6,556 bases of DNA from Oscillospiraceae bacterium (GCA_003512525.1 DOQG01000067.1:20970-27525), one strand, 5' to 3'. Shown: positions 1 to 5,896, numbered from the stretch's first letter. A program made the numbers and translations. Notes: generated from the letters alone by a model not told the origin.

Positions 1-71
1 GGGAGAAAACCTAAGGGGAGAGGGGAAAGCGCCTTTGGAGCGCCTTCCTCTCTCCCCTTGGGTTGTCTCCC
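1..71. repeat. Long imperfect palindrome with GGGAGA/TCTCCC ends (MITE-like or intergenic palindromic repeat)
   Basis: The first 71 bases fold almost completely on themselves. GGGAGA (1-6) pairs with TCTCCC (66-71), and pairing continues inward to about 32/40 with only two mismatches (7/65 and 28/44) and two G-T pairs, leaving a loop of about seven bases at 33-39. There is no T-run after the stem on the + strand, so it does not look like an ordinary terminator. Its length and neat ends fit a small non-autonomous palindromic element or an interspersed intergenic repeat of Clostridia. Because it begins at base 1 of the window, its true left end cannot be seen. No transposase is nearby. The palindrome is seen directly; the repeat-element reading is inference. 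Confidence 0.6.
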
Positions 72-218
72 TCAAACATAGTAGCAACATTATCGCACAG
101 AATAGCGAACCCGAGAAGTGCTATCTTACAAACAGAACTATCGGTAGCTTGCTATCAATGCTGATTACTAAAACGTTATGACAGAAGCGTACTAAAGGCA
201 ACCTTTTTCCACATACCA
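72..218. other. Intergenic stretch with no recognised gene
   Basis: Between the terminal palindrome and the operon terminator, no reading frame on either strand has a credible ribosome binding site plus start. The only local structure seen is a five-base stem AAAGG-CAA-CCTTT at 194-206, too weak to name. The stretch could be the rest of the repeat element that starts at the window edge, or plain spacer. Confidence 0.4.
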
Positions 219-265
219 AAAAAGTGAGCCTAACGCACTATTTTTTGCGCTTCGACTCACTTTTT
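219..265 (-). terminator. Rho-independent terminator of the marR-yczE-like operon (probably bidirectional)
   Basis: AAAAAGTGAG (219-228) pairs perfectly with CTCACTTTTT (256-265). An inner stem around CGCA/TGCG (234-237 and 246-249) is separated from the outer stem by a small internal loop. Read on the minus strand, the stem runs into TTTTTTGGTATG, a good U-tract, 56 bases beyond the stop of the membrane-protein gene ending at 321. Because A- and T-tracts lie on both sides, it could also stop transcription entering from the left on the + strand. Confidence 0.8.
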
Positions 266-320
266 CGTTTTGGGCTGTGTCACAACCCCTTTACATATTC
301 AATTCAAATATATGTTGCTT

Positions 321-974
321 TTAATCACTCACCAATCTGTTCACCGGTTCAGCAGTCAGCTTCCGGAACAGCTTTACAACAAGCCCGGTGCACAGTGCCG
401 AAATAATAGTACCCTCCCTTGTGCCGACTATTGTGAAATCAAAGAACAACAGCGACAGTATCAGTGCCAGCACCACACAGCTTACATCGAAAGCTATTTT
501 CACATTGCCGAAGTTCTTGTTTGTCGTATCGGAAATTGCTTTTACAAAAGCCTCTCCCGAGTTCATTATAACATTTGCCGAAACCGACAGCGACACGCCG
601 AAACCCAGTATCACTATTCCGATAAACACCATTACAAGGCGCATTATGTAGCTTTCCGCAGGAATAAACCCTACCAGCCACAGTCCGAAGTCAGTAAAAT
701 ATCCGAACAGGAACGACAGTGGTATCTGTAAAAGCTGTATCGGCTTAAACTTCTTACGAAGTATCAGTATCTGTCCGAGTATCAGCACGCAGTTCCAGAT
801 TATAAGCCATATTCCGAGCGAAAAAAAGTCCAGCTTAACACTCATAACGTTTGCTACCGAAGAAATAGGCGACACGCCAAGCTCTCCGTGCTTTGTGAAT
901 GCTACTCCGAGCGCGGATATAAACAGGCTTATCACAAATAAAACATATCTTTTTGCAGTTTCTTTCTTTGACAT
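321..974 (-). CDS. YczE/YyaS/YitT-family integral membrane protein
   Basis: A 217-residue polytopic membrane protein. It starts with a short charged stretch (MSKKETAKR), then hydrophobic segments at about 10-27, 50-72, 82-102, 108-130 and 157-178, and ends near VGTREGTIISALCTGLVVKLFRK (split: VGTREGTI at about 183-190, then a final hydrophobic segment). The early motif ALGVAFTKHGELGVSP (21-36) and the late VGTREGTI are typical of the YczE/YyaS group of putative membrane proteins, whose substrate is unknown; B. subtilis YczE is the best-known name. A much longer frame opens at 1208 but overlaps the MarR gene in another frame and lacks a binding site. The ATG at 974 has AAAGGAAAG eight bases upstream and lies 23 bases after the MarR stop, so the two genes form one operon. 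By context it is probably controlled by that regulator. The family call is good; function is unknown. Confidence 0.85.
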   Translation of the reverse strand: MSKKETAKRYVLFVISLFISALGVAFTKHGELGVSPISSVANVMSVKLDFFSLGIWLIIWNCVLILGQILILRKKFKPIQLLQIPLSFLFGYFTDFGLWLVGFIPAESYIMRLVMVFIGIVILGFGVSLSVSANVIMNSGEAFVKAISDTTNKNFGNVKIAFDVSCVVLALILSLLFFDFTIVGTREGTIISALCTGLVVKLFRKLTAEPVNRLVSD

Positions 975-979
975 TTTCA

Positions 980-988
980 CTTTCCTTT
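980..988 (-). promoter_or_regulatory. Ribosome binding site fixing the start at 974
   Basis: The minus strand reads AAAGGAAAG here, with the AAGGA core eight bases before the ATG at 974. It sits just inside the gap after the MarR stop codon. This rules out the longer in-frame opening at 1208, which has no such site and would overlap MarR. Confidence 0.75.
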
Positions 989-997
989 GTTCTGATA

Positions 998-1405
998 TCA
1001 ACCGAGATTTACACTTATCCGCAAAAGCAGATCTATCAGCATTTCTTTTTCCCTCTCGGAAAATCCGCTTGTAGCCTTGTCCTCTATACTCAAAAACTCC
1101 TTTTCTATAAGCGGTACGAGCGCTTTTCCCTTTTCGGTGAGATACACGCAAAGCGAACGTCTGTCGGGCGCATACCGTGTTATAAGCTCTTTTTTCTCCA
1201 TGCCGCAAAGAAGTGATGTCATCGTTGCAGGTTCAATACGGCAGGCGGCGGCAATGTCTTTCTGCCTTGCTCCGTCATGCTTTGAAAGATATTCAAGCAC
1301 CTTCGGTTGTCCCGAAGTCAGCCCCTCCTTTTTCAAAGCAGAAAAGATCCGCTTATGAAAAGCGGTATGGTCTGTCATCAATAAATGATGAAGTGAATTT
1401 TCCAT
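998..1405 (-). CDS. MarR-family transcriptional regulator
   Basis: A 135-residue winged-helix regulator, near the usual MarR length. Residues 1-30 form the N-terminal dimerisation helix region. The helix-turn-helix lies at about 47-72 (RQKDIAAACRIEPATMTSLL), followed by the wing with the family-typical DRRS...YLTEKGKAL (81-95), then C-terminal dimerisation helices (101-134). It is expected to bind DNA as a dimer at a palindrome and to be released by a small ligand or by oxidation. Cysteines at 55, 67 and 86 exist, but there is no clear OhrR-type N-terminal sensing cysteine. I chose the ATG at 1405 over the one at 1429 because AGAGAGG lies five bases upstream. It is the first gene of an operon with a YczE-like membrane protein. 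Two palindromes in its own promoter suggest autorepression. The ligand is unknown. Confidence 0.92.
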   Translation of the reverse strand: MENSLHHLLMTDHTAFHKRIFSALKKEGLTSGQPKVLEYLSKHDGARQKDIAAACRIEPATMTSLLCGMEKKELITRYAPDRRSLCVYLTEKGKALVPLIEKEFLSIEDKATSGFSEREKEMLIDLLLRISVNLG

Positions 1406-1410
1406 GCTTA

Positions 1411-1417
1411 CCTCTCT
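1411..1417 (-). promoter_or_regulatory. Ribosome binding site of the MarR gene
   Basis: The minus strand reads AGAGAGG here, five bases before the ATG at 1405. The alternative upstream ATG at 1429 would begin inside the proposed operator and has no Shine-Dalgarno sequence. Confidence 0.7.
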
Positions 1418-1432
1418 GTTTAAAATCAAACT

Positions 1433-1446
1433 GTTAGAAATCTAAC
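1433..1446 (-). promoter_or_regulatory. Probable MarR operator, palindrome 1
   Basis: GTTAGA-AA-TCTAAC is a perfect 6-2-6 inverted repeat. It lies directly after the -10 box of the minus-strand promoter and covers the expected transcription start, where a bound dimer would block initiation. MarR dimers commonly bind short palindromes of this size in their own promoters. The palindrome is seen; the assignment to this MarR protein is inference. Confidence 0.65.
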
Positions 1447-1449
1447 GAA

Positions 1450-1478
1450 ATTATAGCACTATAAATTCACGCTGTCAA
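1450..1478 (-). promoter_or_regulatory. Sigma-A promoter of the marR operon
   Basis: On the minus strand TTGACA (1478-1473) and TATAAT (1455-1450) are separated by exactly 17 bases, a perfect consensus promoter. Transcription should start near 1443, giving a leader of about 38 bases before the MarR ATG. A promoter this strong is usual for a unit held down by a repressor. Confidence 0.85.
1451..1464 (-). promoter_or_regulatory. Possible second operator, palindrome 2 over the -10 box
   Basis: TTATAG-CA-CTATAA is a second perfect 6-2-6 inverted repeat. It overlaps the -10 box and lies 18 bases centre to centre from palindrome 1. Part of it is forced by the TATAAT box, so it may be chance. If real, two regulator dimers could cover the start point and the -10 box together. 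Confidence 0.4.
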
Positions 1479-1481
1479 GAA

Positions 1482-1500
1482 AAATTATCCGATATAATTT
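1482..1500. repeat. AT-rich inverted repeat between the divergent promoters
   Basis: AAATTAT and ATAATTT form a perfect 7-base inverted repeat around a five-base centre. It lies upstream of the -35 boxes of both the minus-strand marR promoter and the plus-strand promoter at 1519. It could be a shared regulatory site or simply AT-rich composition. Confidence 0.3.
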
Positions 1501-1518
1501 CTGCCTGAGTAAAACCGC

Positions 1519-1547
1519 TTGAAATATCCGAAAATTTATGATACAAT
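1519..1547 (+). promoter_or_regulatory. Sigma-A promoter of the surface-protein gene
   Basis: TTGAAA (1519-1524) and TACAAT (1542-1547) are spaced by 17 bases, each one mismatch from consensus. The expected start is near 1554, about 64 bases before the ATG at 1618. It diverges from the marR promoter, with 40 bases between the two -35 boxes. Confidence 0.75.
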
Positions 1548-1617
1548 CAGAATAACAAAATTATCCTTAAAATCCGACAGATAACAGGAAATTTAATAAC
1601 AGTCAGGAGGTAATTAT

Positions 1618-2967
1618 ATGAGAAACAAGAATTTGACCGGAATGATCGGTGTACTGATATCCTTACCCTTGCTTCTGACATCGACGATATGCGCATCGGC
1701 AGAAGAAAATATCGTTGCTGTCCCGGGACAAAGCACAGTGGTCGATATCGAGCCCTCCGATACGGATACCACACGCAATTTTGTAATAGATATGGCTGAA
1801 ATATCATCATACGCAGATAAAACAATCGTAAGATGCCTTAAGCAAAACTGCACTGTAAAAGGAGATATCAAGGCGGTTAAGGTTGACGGCGATCCGATAA
1901 CGTCGGAGGATTTCAGCTTTACTCTCAAACCCTCCGATAAAATTCAGACGATAACCGTCACAGACCCCGATGATACTGTATACACAATCAAGGTTCAGGT
2001 AAACAGCGAGCATATACCGCGTAACGATTACTATGCGGACTGCACCGCTCCCGTTGTCTGTGAAGTCTGTGAAACTGTACTCGTTCCCGGTAAAGAGCAC
2101 AAAATGAGTGATTATTATTGTTCTGATGAGTATGGACACTACAGAGAATGTATAAACGAAGGCTGTATTTACTCTGAGGAGCCTGAGCCGCACATAACGG
2201 ACGAAGACGACAACGACTGCACTACACCTGTCCTGTGCAGGATCTGCGGCTTTGCGGTAGTCGAAGCGGAAATTGAACACATTTTTACATATACCCCGAA
2301 CGGCGATGAAGCAACACATACCGCGCAGTGTATAAATTGTGCGTACAAAGAAATTCAGAAGTGCGACCTCGGTATGTCGATCTGCTCACAAAAACCGATA
2401 TGTTTCTTGTGCGGCAGTCCATACGGAGAAGTTGAACTCGGTCGTCACGCCGGAGAGATAATCTATCACGAAGCTAAGGCAAGTACGCATACATCCGAAG
2501 GAAACATTGCTTATTATCAGTGTGATAGCTGTCATAAATGCTTCATTTACGGTGACAACAATGCTTATAAAGAAATAGCCAAAGAAGATACGATCATACC
2601 GAAAACGACCGAGCATACATTCTCTGATTGGAAAACGGTCAAAGCTCCGACCTGCACACAGCCGGGCTCAGAAGAGTCAGTATGCGAATGCGGCGAAACC
2701 GCTTCAAGAGAAACAGAACCTGTAGGTCATGTATGGGATAATGAATTTACGATCGACAAACAGCCCACACTCACAAGCGATGGCGTAAAATCAATACATT
2801 GCAAAAACTGCGATGCGATAAAGGACGAAACGGTCATTCCTAAAACCGCAAAGCCCTCCTCTCCCGAAACAGGCGTAAAGACAACGCCCATAGCAATCCC
2901 TGCGGCGGCATTTACCGTTGCGGCAGTCGCGCTTACAGTAATGAAAATCAAAAAGCATAACCGATAA
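1618..2967 (+). CDS. Secreted Cys/His-rich repeat protein with sortase-like C-terminal anchor
   Basis: A 449-residue envelope protein of unknown function. Residues 1-28 are a signal peptide: basic MRNKN, a hydrophobic core, and ASA before EE as the probable cleavage point. Residues about 30-130 look like a beta-rich domain with two cysteines (73, 78). From about 141 the chain is a series of cysteine/histidine modules. Two have the form DC-T-x-P-V-x-C-x-x-C (141-151 and 200-210), each followed by EH and later Cys pairs. A module at 283-338 contains YHEAK and CDSCHKC, and two further units occupy 343-374 and 382-411. The C-terminus has SPETG (415-419), a hydrophobic stretch (423-442) and a basic tail (KIKKHNR), a layout like LPXTG sortase substrates. 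Such CxxC repeats are common in clostridial surface proteins; metal binding or disulfides are possible but unproven. AGGAGG lies seven bases before the ATG. The gene has its own promoter and terminator, so it is monocistronic. Confidence 0.85.
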   Translation: MRNKNLTGMIGVLISLPLLLTSTICASAEENIVAVPGQSTVVDIEPSDTDTTRNFVIDMAEISSYADKTIVRCLKQNCTVKGDIKAVKVDGDPITSEDFSFTLKPSDKIQTITVTDPDDTVYTIKVQVNSEHIPRNDYYADCTAPVVCEVCETVLVPGKEHKMSDYYCSDEYGHYRECINEGCIYSEEPEPHITDEDDNDCTTPVLCRICGFAVVEAEIEHIFTYTPNGDEATHTAQCINCAYKEIQKCDLGMSICSQKPICFLCGSPYGEVELGRHAGEIIYHEAKASTHTSEGNIAYYQCDSCHKCFIYGDNNAYKEIAKEDTIIPKTTEHTFSDWKTVKAPTCTQPGSEESVCECGETASRETEPVGHVWDNEFTIDKQPTLTSDGVKSIHCKNCDAIKDETVIPKTAKPSSPETGVKTTPIAIPAAAFTVAAVALTVMKIKKHNR

Positions 2968-2976
2968 CGATCCCGG

Positions 2977-3013
2977 CAGCTCTCACATTAAAATGTGAGA
3001 GCTGTTGCTTTAT
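2977..3013 (+). terminator. Rho-independent terminator of the surface-protein gene
   Basis: CAGCTCTCACATT (2977-2989) pairs with AATGTGAGAGCTG (2992-3004), a perfect 13-base stem whose innermost A-T pairs probably open as the loop. TTGCTTTATTAT follows. It begins nine bases after the stop codon at 2967 and separates this gene from the promoter at 3027. Confidence 0.88.
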
Positions 3014-3026
3014 TATCTATATCAAG

Positions 3027-3055
3027 TTGACAACATCGACATACCGCTGTATAAT
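3027..3055 (+). promoter_or_regulatory. Consensus sigma-A promoter of the DUF554-MATE operon
   Basis: TTGACA (3027-3032) and TATAAT (3050-3055) with a 17-base spacer match the consensus exactly. Initiation near 3062 leaves a leader of about 27 bases. I see no clear palindrome over it, so it may be expressed strongly without a local operator. Confidence 0.88.
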
Positions 3056-3078
3056 ATGAACCGACATCAACCTGATAC

Positions 3079-3083
3079 GAGGA
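3079..3083 (+). promoter_or_regulatory. Ribosome binding site fixing the start at 3089
   Basis: GAGGA lies five bases before the ATG at 3089. The longer in-frame opening at 3005 lies within the preceding terminator and ahead of the promoter, so it cannot be the start. Confidence 0.75.
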
Positions 3084-3088
3084 ACAAA

Positions 3089-3814
3089 ATGCGCGGTTTA
3101 GGAACAATAATAAATGTAGCTTTTCTTGTTTTCGGCGGACTTTGCGGTCTTCTGTTCGGAAAAAGGTTAAGCGAAAGAATAAGAGATACACTGCTCTCGA
3201 TAAATGCGGTAGCGATAATGATATTGGCAATAGGCGGCGTTATGCAGAATATGCTGTCACTGTCTGACGGAAAGCTGTCGGCGGACGGCACAATTATGAT
3301 GATAGTCAGCCTTACAGCAGGCGGTCTTATCGGTGAAATAATTAACATAAATGCACTTGTTGACAGATTTGGCGAATGGCTCAAGGTCAAAAGCCACAGC
3401 ACAGGCGACAACTCTTTTGTATCCGCTTTTGTAAATGCGTCATGCACCGTCTGCATAGGTGCAATGGCGGTCATAGGCTCAATAAACGATGGTGTGAGCG
3501 GAGATATTTCGGTGCTTCTGGCTAAAGCTATCCTTGACGCGGTTATAATCTGCGTAATGACAGCATCTCAGGGCAAGGGCTGTATCTTCTCAGCCGTACC
3601 GGTAGCGATTTTTCAGGGAGTCATAACAATAATCGCGGTGTTTGTCGGCGGCTTTATGACAGACGCGGCGCTGAGCAATCTTTCGTATGTCGGCAACGTC
3701 CTGATATTCTGTGTGGGACTGAACCTCATTCGCGAAAAGCAGATAAGAGTAGCAAACCTCCTGCCGTCAATTGCTATTGCGGTGGTATGGGGATTTGCAG
3801 CACCGCTTATATAG
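3089..3814 (+). CDS. DUF554-family membrane protein (YdfK-like)
   Basis: A 241-residue integral membrane protein, the usual size for DUF554. It begins with the family-typical MRGLGTIINVAFLVFGGLCG (1-20) and LLFGKRLSERI (21-31), followed by AIGGVMQNML (47-56). The centre carries the conserved block FVNASC-TVCIGAMAVIGSI-DG (about 114-135), and there are about seven hydrophobic segments up to the terminal NLLPSIAIAVVWGFAAPLI. The family is predicted to be a transporter, but its substrate is not known; B. subtilis YdfK is a named member. It is the first gene after a perfect consensus promoter. Its stop codon is part of the ribosome binding site of the following MATE gene, 11 bases away, so the two are very probably co-transcribed and translationally linked. 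The family call is firm; function is open. Confidence 0.9.
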   Translation: MRGLGTIINVAFLVFGGLCGLLFGKRLSERIRDTLLSINAVAIMILAIGGVMQNMLSLSDGKLSADGTIMMIVSLTAGGLIGEIININALVDRFGEWLKVKSHSTGDNSFVSAFVNASCTVCIGAMAVIGSINDGVSGDISVLLAKAILDAVIICVMTASQGKGCIFSAVPVAIFQGVITIIAVFVGGFMTDAALSNLSYVGNVLIFCVGLNLIREKQIRVANLLPSIAIAVVWGFAAPLI

Positions 3815-3818
3815 GAGA
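3813..3818 (+). promoter_or_regulatory. Ribosome binding site of the MATE gene, overlapping the DUF554 stop
   Basis: AGGAGA shares its first two bases with the TAG stop of the upstream gene and lies seven bases before the ATG at 3826. It decides that start over the in-frame ATG at 3787, which lies inside DUF554. The overlap suggests translational coupling. Confidence 0.75.
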
Positions 3819-3825
3819 CTGCGTC

Positions 3826-5169
3826 ATGAAAAAACGCGATCTGACCGTCGGCGGTATAACCGGCGGACTGTGGGCGTTTGCCGTGCCGCTTATGCTCGGC
3901 AACATAATGCAACAGCTGTATAACCTTGCCGACACATGGATAGTCGGCAGATATGTCGGCGACAATGCACTTGCCGCCGTCGGCTCATCATACACGCTTA
4001 TAACCTTTCTGACATCTGTAATTATCGGACTGTCGCTCGGCACCGGTACGTTCATCTCTATAGCATTCGGAAAAAACCGTGACGATACTATCAGAAACGG
4101 AATTTTCACCTCAGCGGTATTGACAGCCGGAGTAACGCTGGCGATAACTGCCCTTTTTTACATTTTTCTTGACCCGATGATCTCACTGCTCCAAATACCG
4201 ACAGAGCTTACAGCCGATACAAGGACATACCTTGCGTGGATATTTATCGGATTTTTCGCAACATTCATCTACAACTTCTTTGCAAATATCCTCAGAGGTA
4301 TGGGAAACTCGTCAGTGCCGCTTGTATTCCTCGGCATTTCGGTCATAATGAATATAGGGCTTGATATGCTCTTTATAATCCCTTTTGGTATAGGGATAGC
4401 CGGAGCGGCGATCGCTACCGTTATATCTCAGTACTGCTCCGCAGTCGGCATATTGCTGTATTTTGTCCTTGCAGGAAAGCAATATATTCCGCATAAGCGC
4501 GATATGAAATTTGACCGCGGCAATATAAGGGATATACTGTCACTCTCGGGTTTTACCTGCCTTCAGCAGTCGGTGATGAACTTCGGCATACTTATGATAC
4601 AAGGTCTTGTAAACAGCTTCGGCTCTGCGGTAATGGCGGCGTTTGCGGTTGCTGTGAAGATTGATACTATAGCCTATATGCCCGTACAGGACTTCGGCAA
4701 TGCATTTTCGGTTTTCACTGCGCAGAACTTCGGCGCCGGGAAGCACGACAGGATCAAAAGCGGAATAAAGCAATCACTGATAAGCGTTGTACTGTTTTGT
4801 GCCGCTGTAAGCACGGCTGTATTTTTCCTGTCAGAGTCTCTTATGAGCCTGTTCTGCACCGACAGCAGCACTATAGCAATAGGCACACAGTACCTGAGAA
4901 CCGAGGGTCTGTGCTATGTCGGCATCGGGCTTCTCTTTATGCTCTACGGTTACTACAGAGCGGTGAACAAGCCGCTTATGTCGGTAATCCTGACAGTCTT
5001 CTCGCTCGGAACAAGAGTACTTCTTGCCTATGCATTGTCACCTGTGCCTGCACTCGGAGTTATGGGGATATGGATATCTATCCCTATAGGCTGGTTTATT
5101 GCCGATGCAGTCGGAGTCGGATATTACATGATTTGCGGAAGAAATACAATATATTACGATAAACGGTGA
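3826..5169 (+). CDS. MATE-family multidrug/Na+ (or H+) antiporter
   Basis: A 447-residue efflux transporter of the MATE family, of normal length and with the expected 12 membrane segments in two similar halves. Family-typical signs are IMQQLYNLADTWIVGRYVG (27-45) with an acidic residue (D36) in the first membrane helix, RGMGNS (157-162) at the end of helix 4, MNIGLDMLFI (175-184), and QNFGAGKHDRI (300-310) between the halves. MATE pumps export cationic drugs, dyes or metabolites across the cytoplasmic membrane, driven by an ion gradient; the substrate cannot be read from sequence. It is the second gene of an operon with DUF554. No strong terminator follows it, only a weak AT-rich hairpin at 5183-5198, so some read-through into the sigma-factor gene is possible. 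No frameshift or truncation is seen. Confidence 0.93.
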   Translation: MKKRDLTVGGITGGLWAFAVPLMLGNIMQQLYNLADTWIVGRYVGDNALAAVGSSYTLITFLTSVIIGLSLGTGTFISIAFGKNRDDTIRNGIFTSAVLTAGVTLAITALFYIFLDPMISLLQIPTELTADTRTYLAWIFIGFFATFIYNFFANILRGMGNSSVPLVFLGISVIMNIGLDMLFIIPFGIGIAGAAIATVISQYCSAVGILLYFVLAGKQYIPHKRDMKFDRGNIRDILSLSGFTCLQQSVMNFGILMIQGLVNSFGSAVMAAFAVAVKIDTIAYMPVQDFGNAFSVFTAQNFGAGKHDRIKSGIKQSLISVVLFCAAVSTAVFFLSESLMSLFCTDSSTIAIGTQYLRTEGLCYVGIGLLFMLYGYYRAVNKPLMSVILTVFSLGTRVLLAYALSPVPALGVMGIWISIPIGWFIADAVGVGYYMICGRNTIYYDKR

Positions 5170-5182
5170 AAAACGCGCCGCA

Positions 5183-5198
5183 AAATTGTAAACAATTT
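5183..5198. repeat. AT-rich inverted repeat upstream of the sigma-factor promoter
   Basis: AAATTGT and ACAATTT form a perfect 7-base inverted repeat around AA. It ends 13 bases before the -35 box of the sigma-factor gene and begins 13 bases after the MATE stop. It is too AT-rich and lacks a clean U-tract, so it is a poor terminator; a regulator site for the sigma gene is an alternative. Confidence 0.4.
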
Positions 5199-5211
5199 CA
5201 AACTTTACCTA

Positions 5212-5240
5212 TTGACAAAATCCGTATATTATGATAGAAT
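5212..5240 (+). promoter_or_regulatory. Sigma-A promoter of the sigma-factor gene
   Basis: TTGACA (5212-5217) and TAGAAT (5235-5240) are separated by 17 bases: a perfect -35 box and a one-mismatch -10 box. The start should be near 5247, leaving a leader of about 42 bases. This means that the alternative sigma gene is itself read by the housekeeping polymerase. Confidence 0.82.
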
Positions 5241-5288
5241 AATCAATAGATATACAGTGAAACTATTAGGACGATTTTCGGAGGTCAG

Positions 5289-5870
5289 ATGACGGAAAAG
5301 CTTAATATTTCTGATATGACCGACGAACAGCTCGTCGATCTGATAGTACAGGAGCACGGTGAAGAATGTGCCAACGAGCTTATAAAACGCTACATACCGA
5401 TCTTACGCGTTAAAGCGGCAAAAATGGCGTTGCGCTGTCCGTCAACCGATAAGGACGACCTCTTTTCCGAGGGACTTATGGGACTGCTTAAAGCTGTACG
5501 GCTTTATAACGGAGAAAAAGGCGCGTCATTTGCCACATTTGCAAATCTGTGTGCCGACTCGGCTATGAAGACCTGTATATCAAAAGCTATCAAGGATAAC
5601 CCGATACTTAAAGACGATGACTTTGACTTTGATATGATACGCGATGATTCGCTTTCCACCGAAGATACGGTAATTGATAAAGTCGGTGATATTCAGTTTA
5701 TGAAGCGTCTGTCCGGCGTACTTTCAAAAAAAGAGATGAAAGTCCTTGATATGTATCTGAAGCACTGCTCATATGAGCAGATAGCGACTGAACTCTCGCT
5801 GAACGAAAAATCTGTAGATAATGCACTTCAACGTGCAAAATCAAAGATACGAAAGGCAATGGGGAAATAA
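5289..5870 (+). CDS. SigH-like sigma-70 family RNA polymerase sigma factor
   Basis: A 193-residue two-domain sigma factor with regions 2 and 4 and no region 1.1 or full region 3. Region 2 runs from about 14 to 102: the core-polymerase-binding part DDLFSEGLMGLLKAVRLY (56-73) and FATFANLCADSAMKTCISKAIK (81-102), which should contact the -10 element. An acidic linker (108-130) follows. Region 4 is at 136-190, with the helix-turn-helix SYEQIATELSLNEKSVDNAL (161-180) for the -35 element. The run KSVDNALQRAKSKI closely resembles B. subtilis SigH (KSIDNALQRVKRKL). However, the protein is about 25 residues shorter than SigH, and the SigH stretch CITRQIITAIK is replaced by CADSAMKTCISKAIK, so its promoter specificity may differ. 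A GGAGG site lies four bases before the ATG. It could be the true SigH of this species or a paralogue; I favour SigH-like, unassigned. Confidence 0.85.
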   Translation: MTEKLNISDMTDEQLVDLIVQEHGEECANELIKRYIPILRVKAAKMALRCPSTDKDDLFSEGLMGLLKAVRLYNGEKGASFATFANLCADSAMKTCISKAIKDNPILKDDDFDFDMIRDDSLSTEDTVIDKVGDIQFMKRLSGVLSKKEMKVLDMYLKHCSYEQIATELSLNEKSVDNALQRAKSKIRKAMGK

Positions 5871-5886
5871 GACTTTCAGTCTTTTT
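5869..5886 (+). terminator. Weak terminator-like hairpin at the end of the sigma-factor gene
   Basis: AAGACT-TTC-AGTCTT followed by TTT overlaps the TAA stop of the sigma gene. The stem is six bases with a three-base loop, so termination may be partial. That would lower, rather than prevent, read-through into the zinc-ribbon gene. Confidence 0.5.
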
Positions 5887-5896
5887 CATATTATTA

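Noticed and set aside
1..71. CRISPR repeat or rho-independent terminator
   Set aside because: There is only one copy, so no array. The stem is too long and lacks a + strand T-tract.
975..1208. N-terminal extension of the YczE-like protein back to 1208
   Set aside because: It overlaps the MarR gene out of frame, has no ribosome binding site and encodes a basic, non-family sequence. The ATG at 974 has a good site.
3005..3088. N-terminal extension of DUF554 back to 3005
   Set aside because: It lies within the preceding terminator and the promoter, upstream of the expected transcription start.
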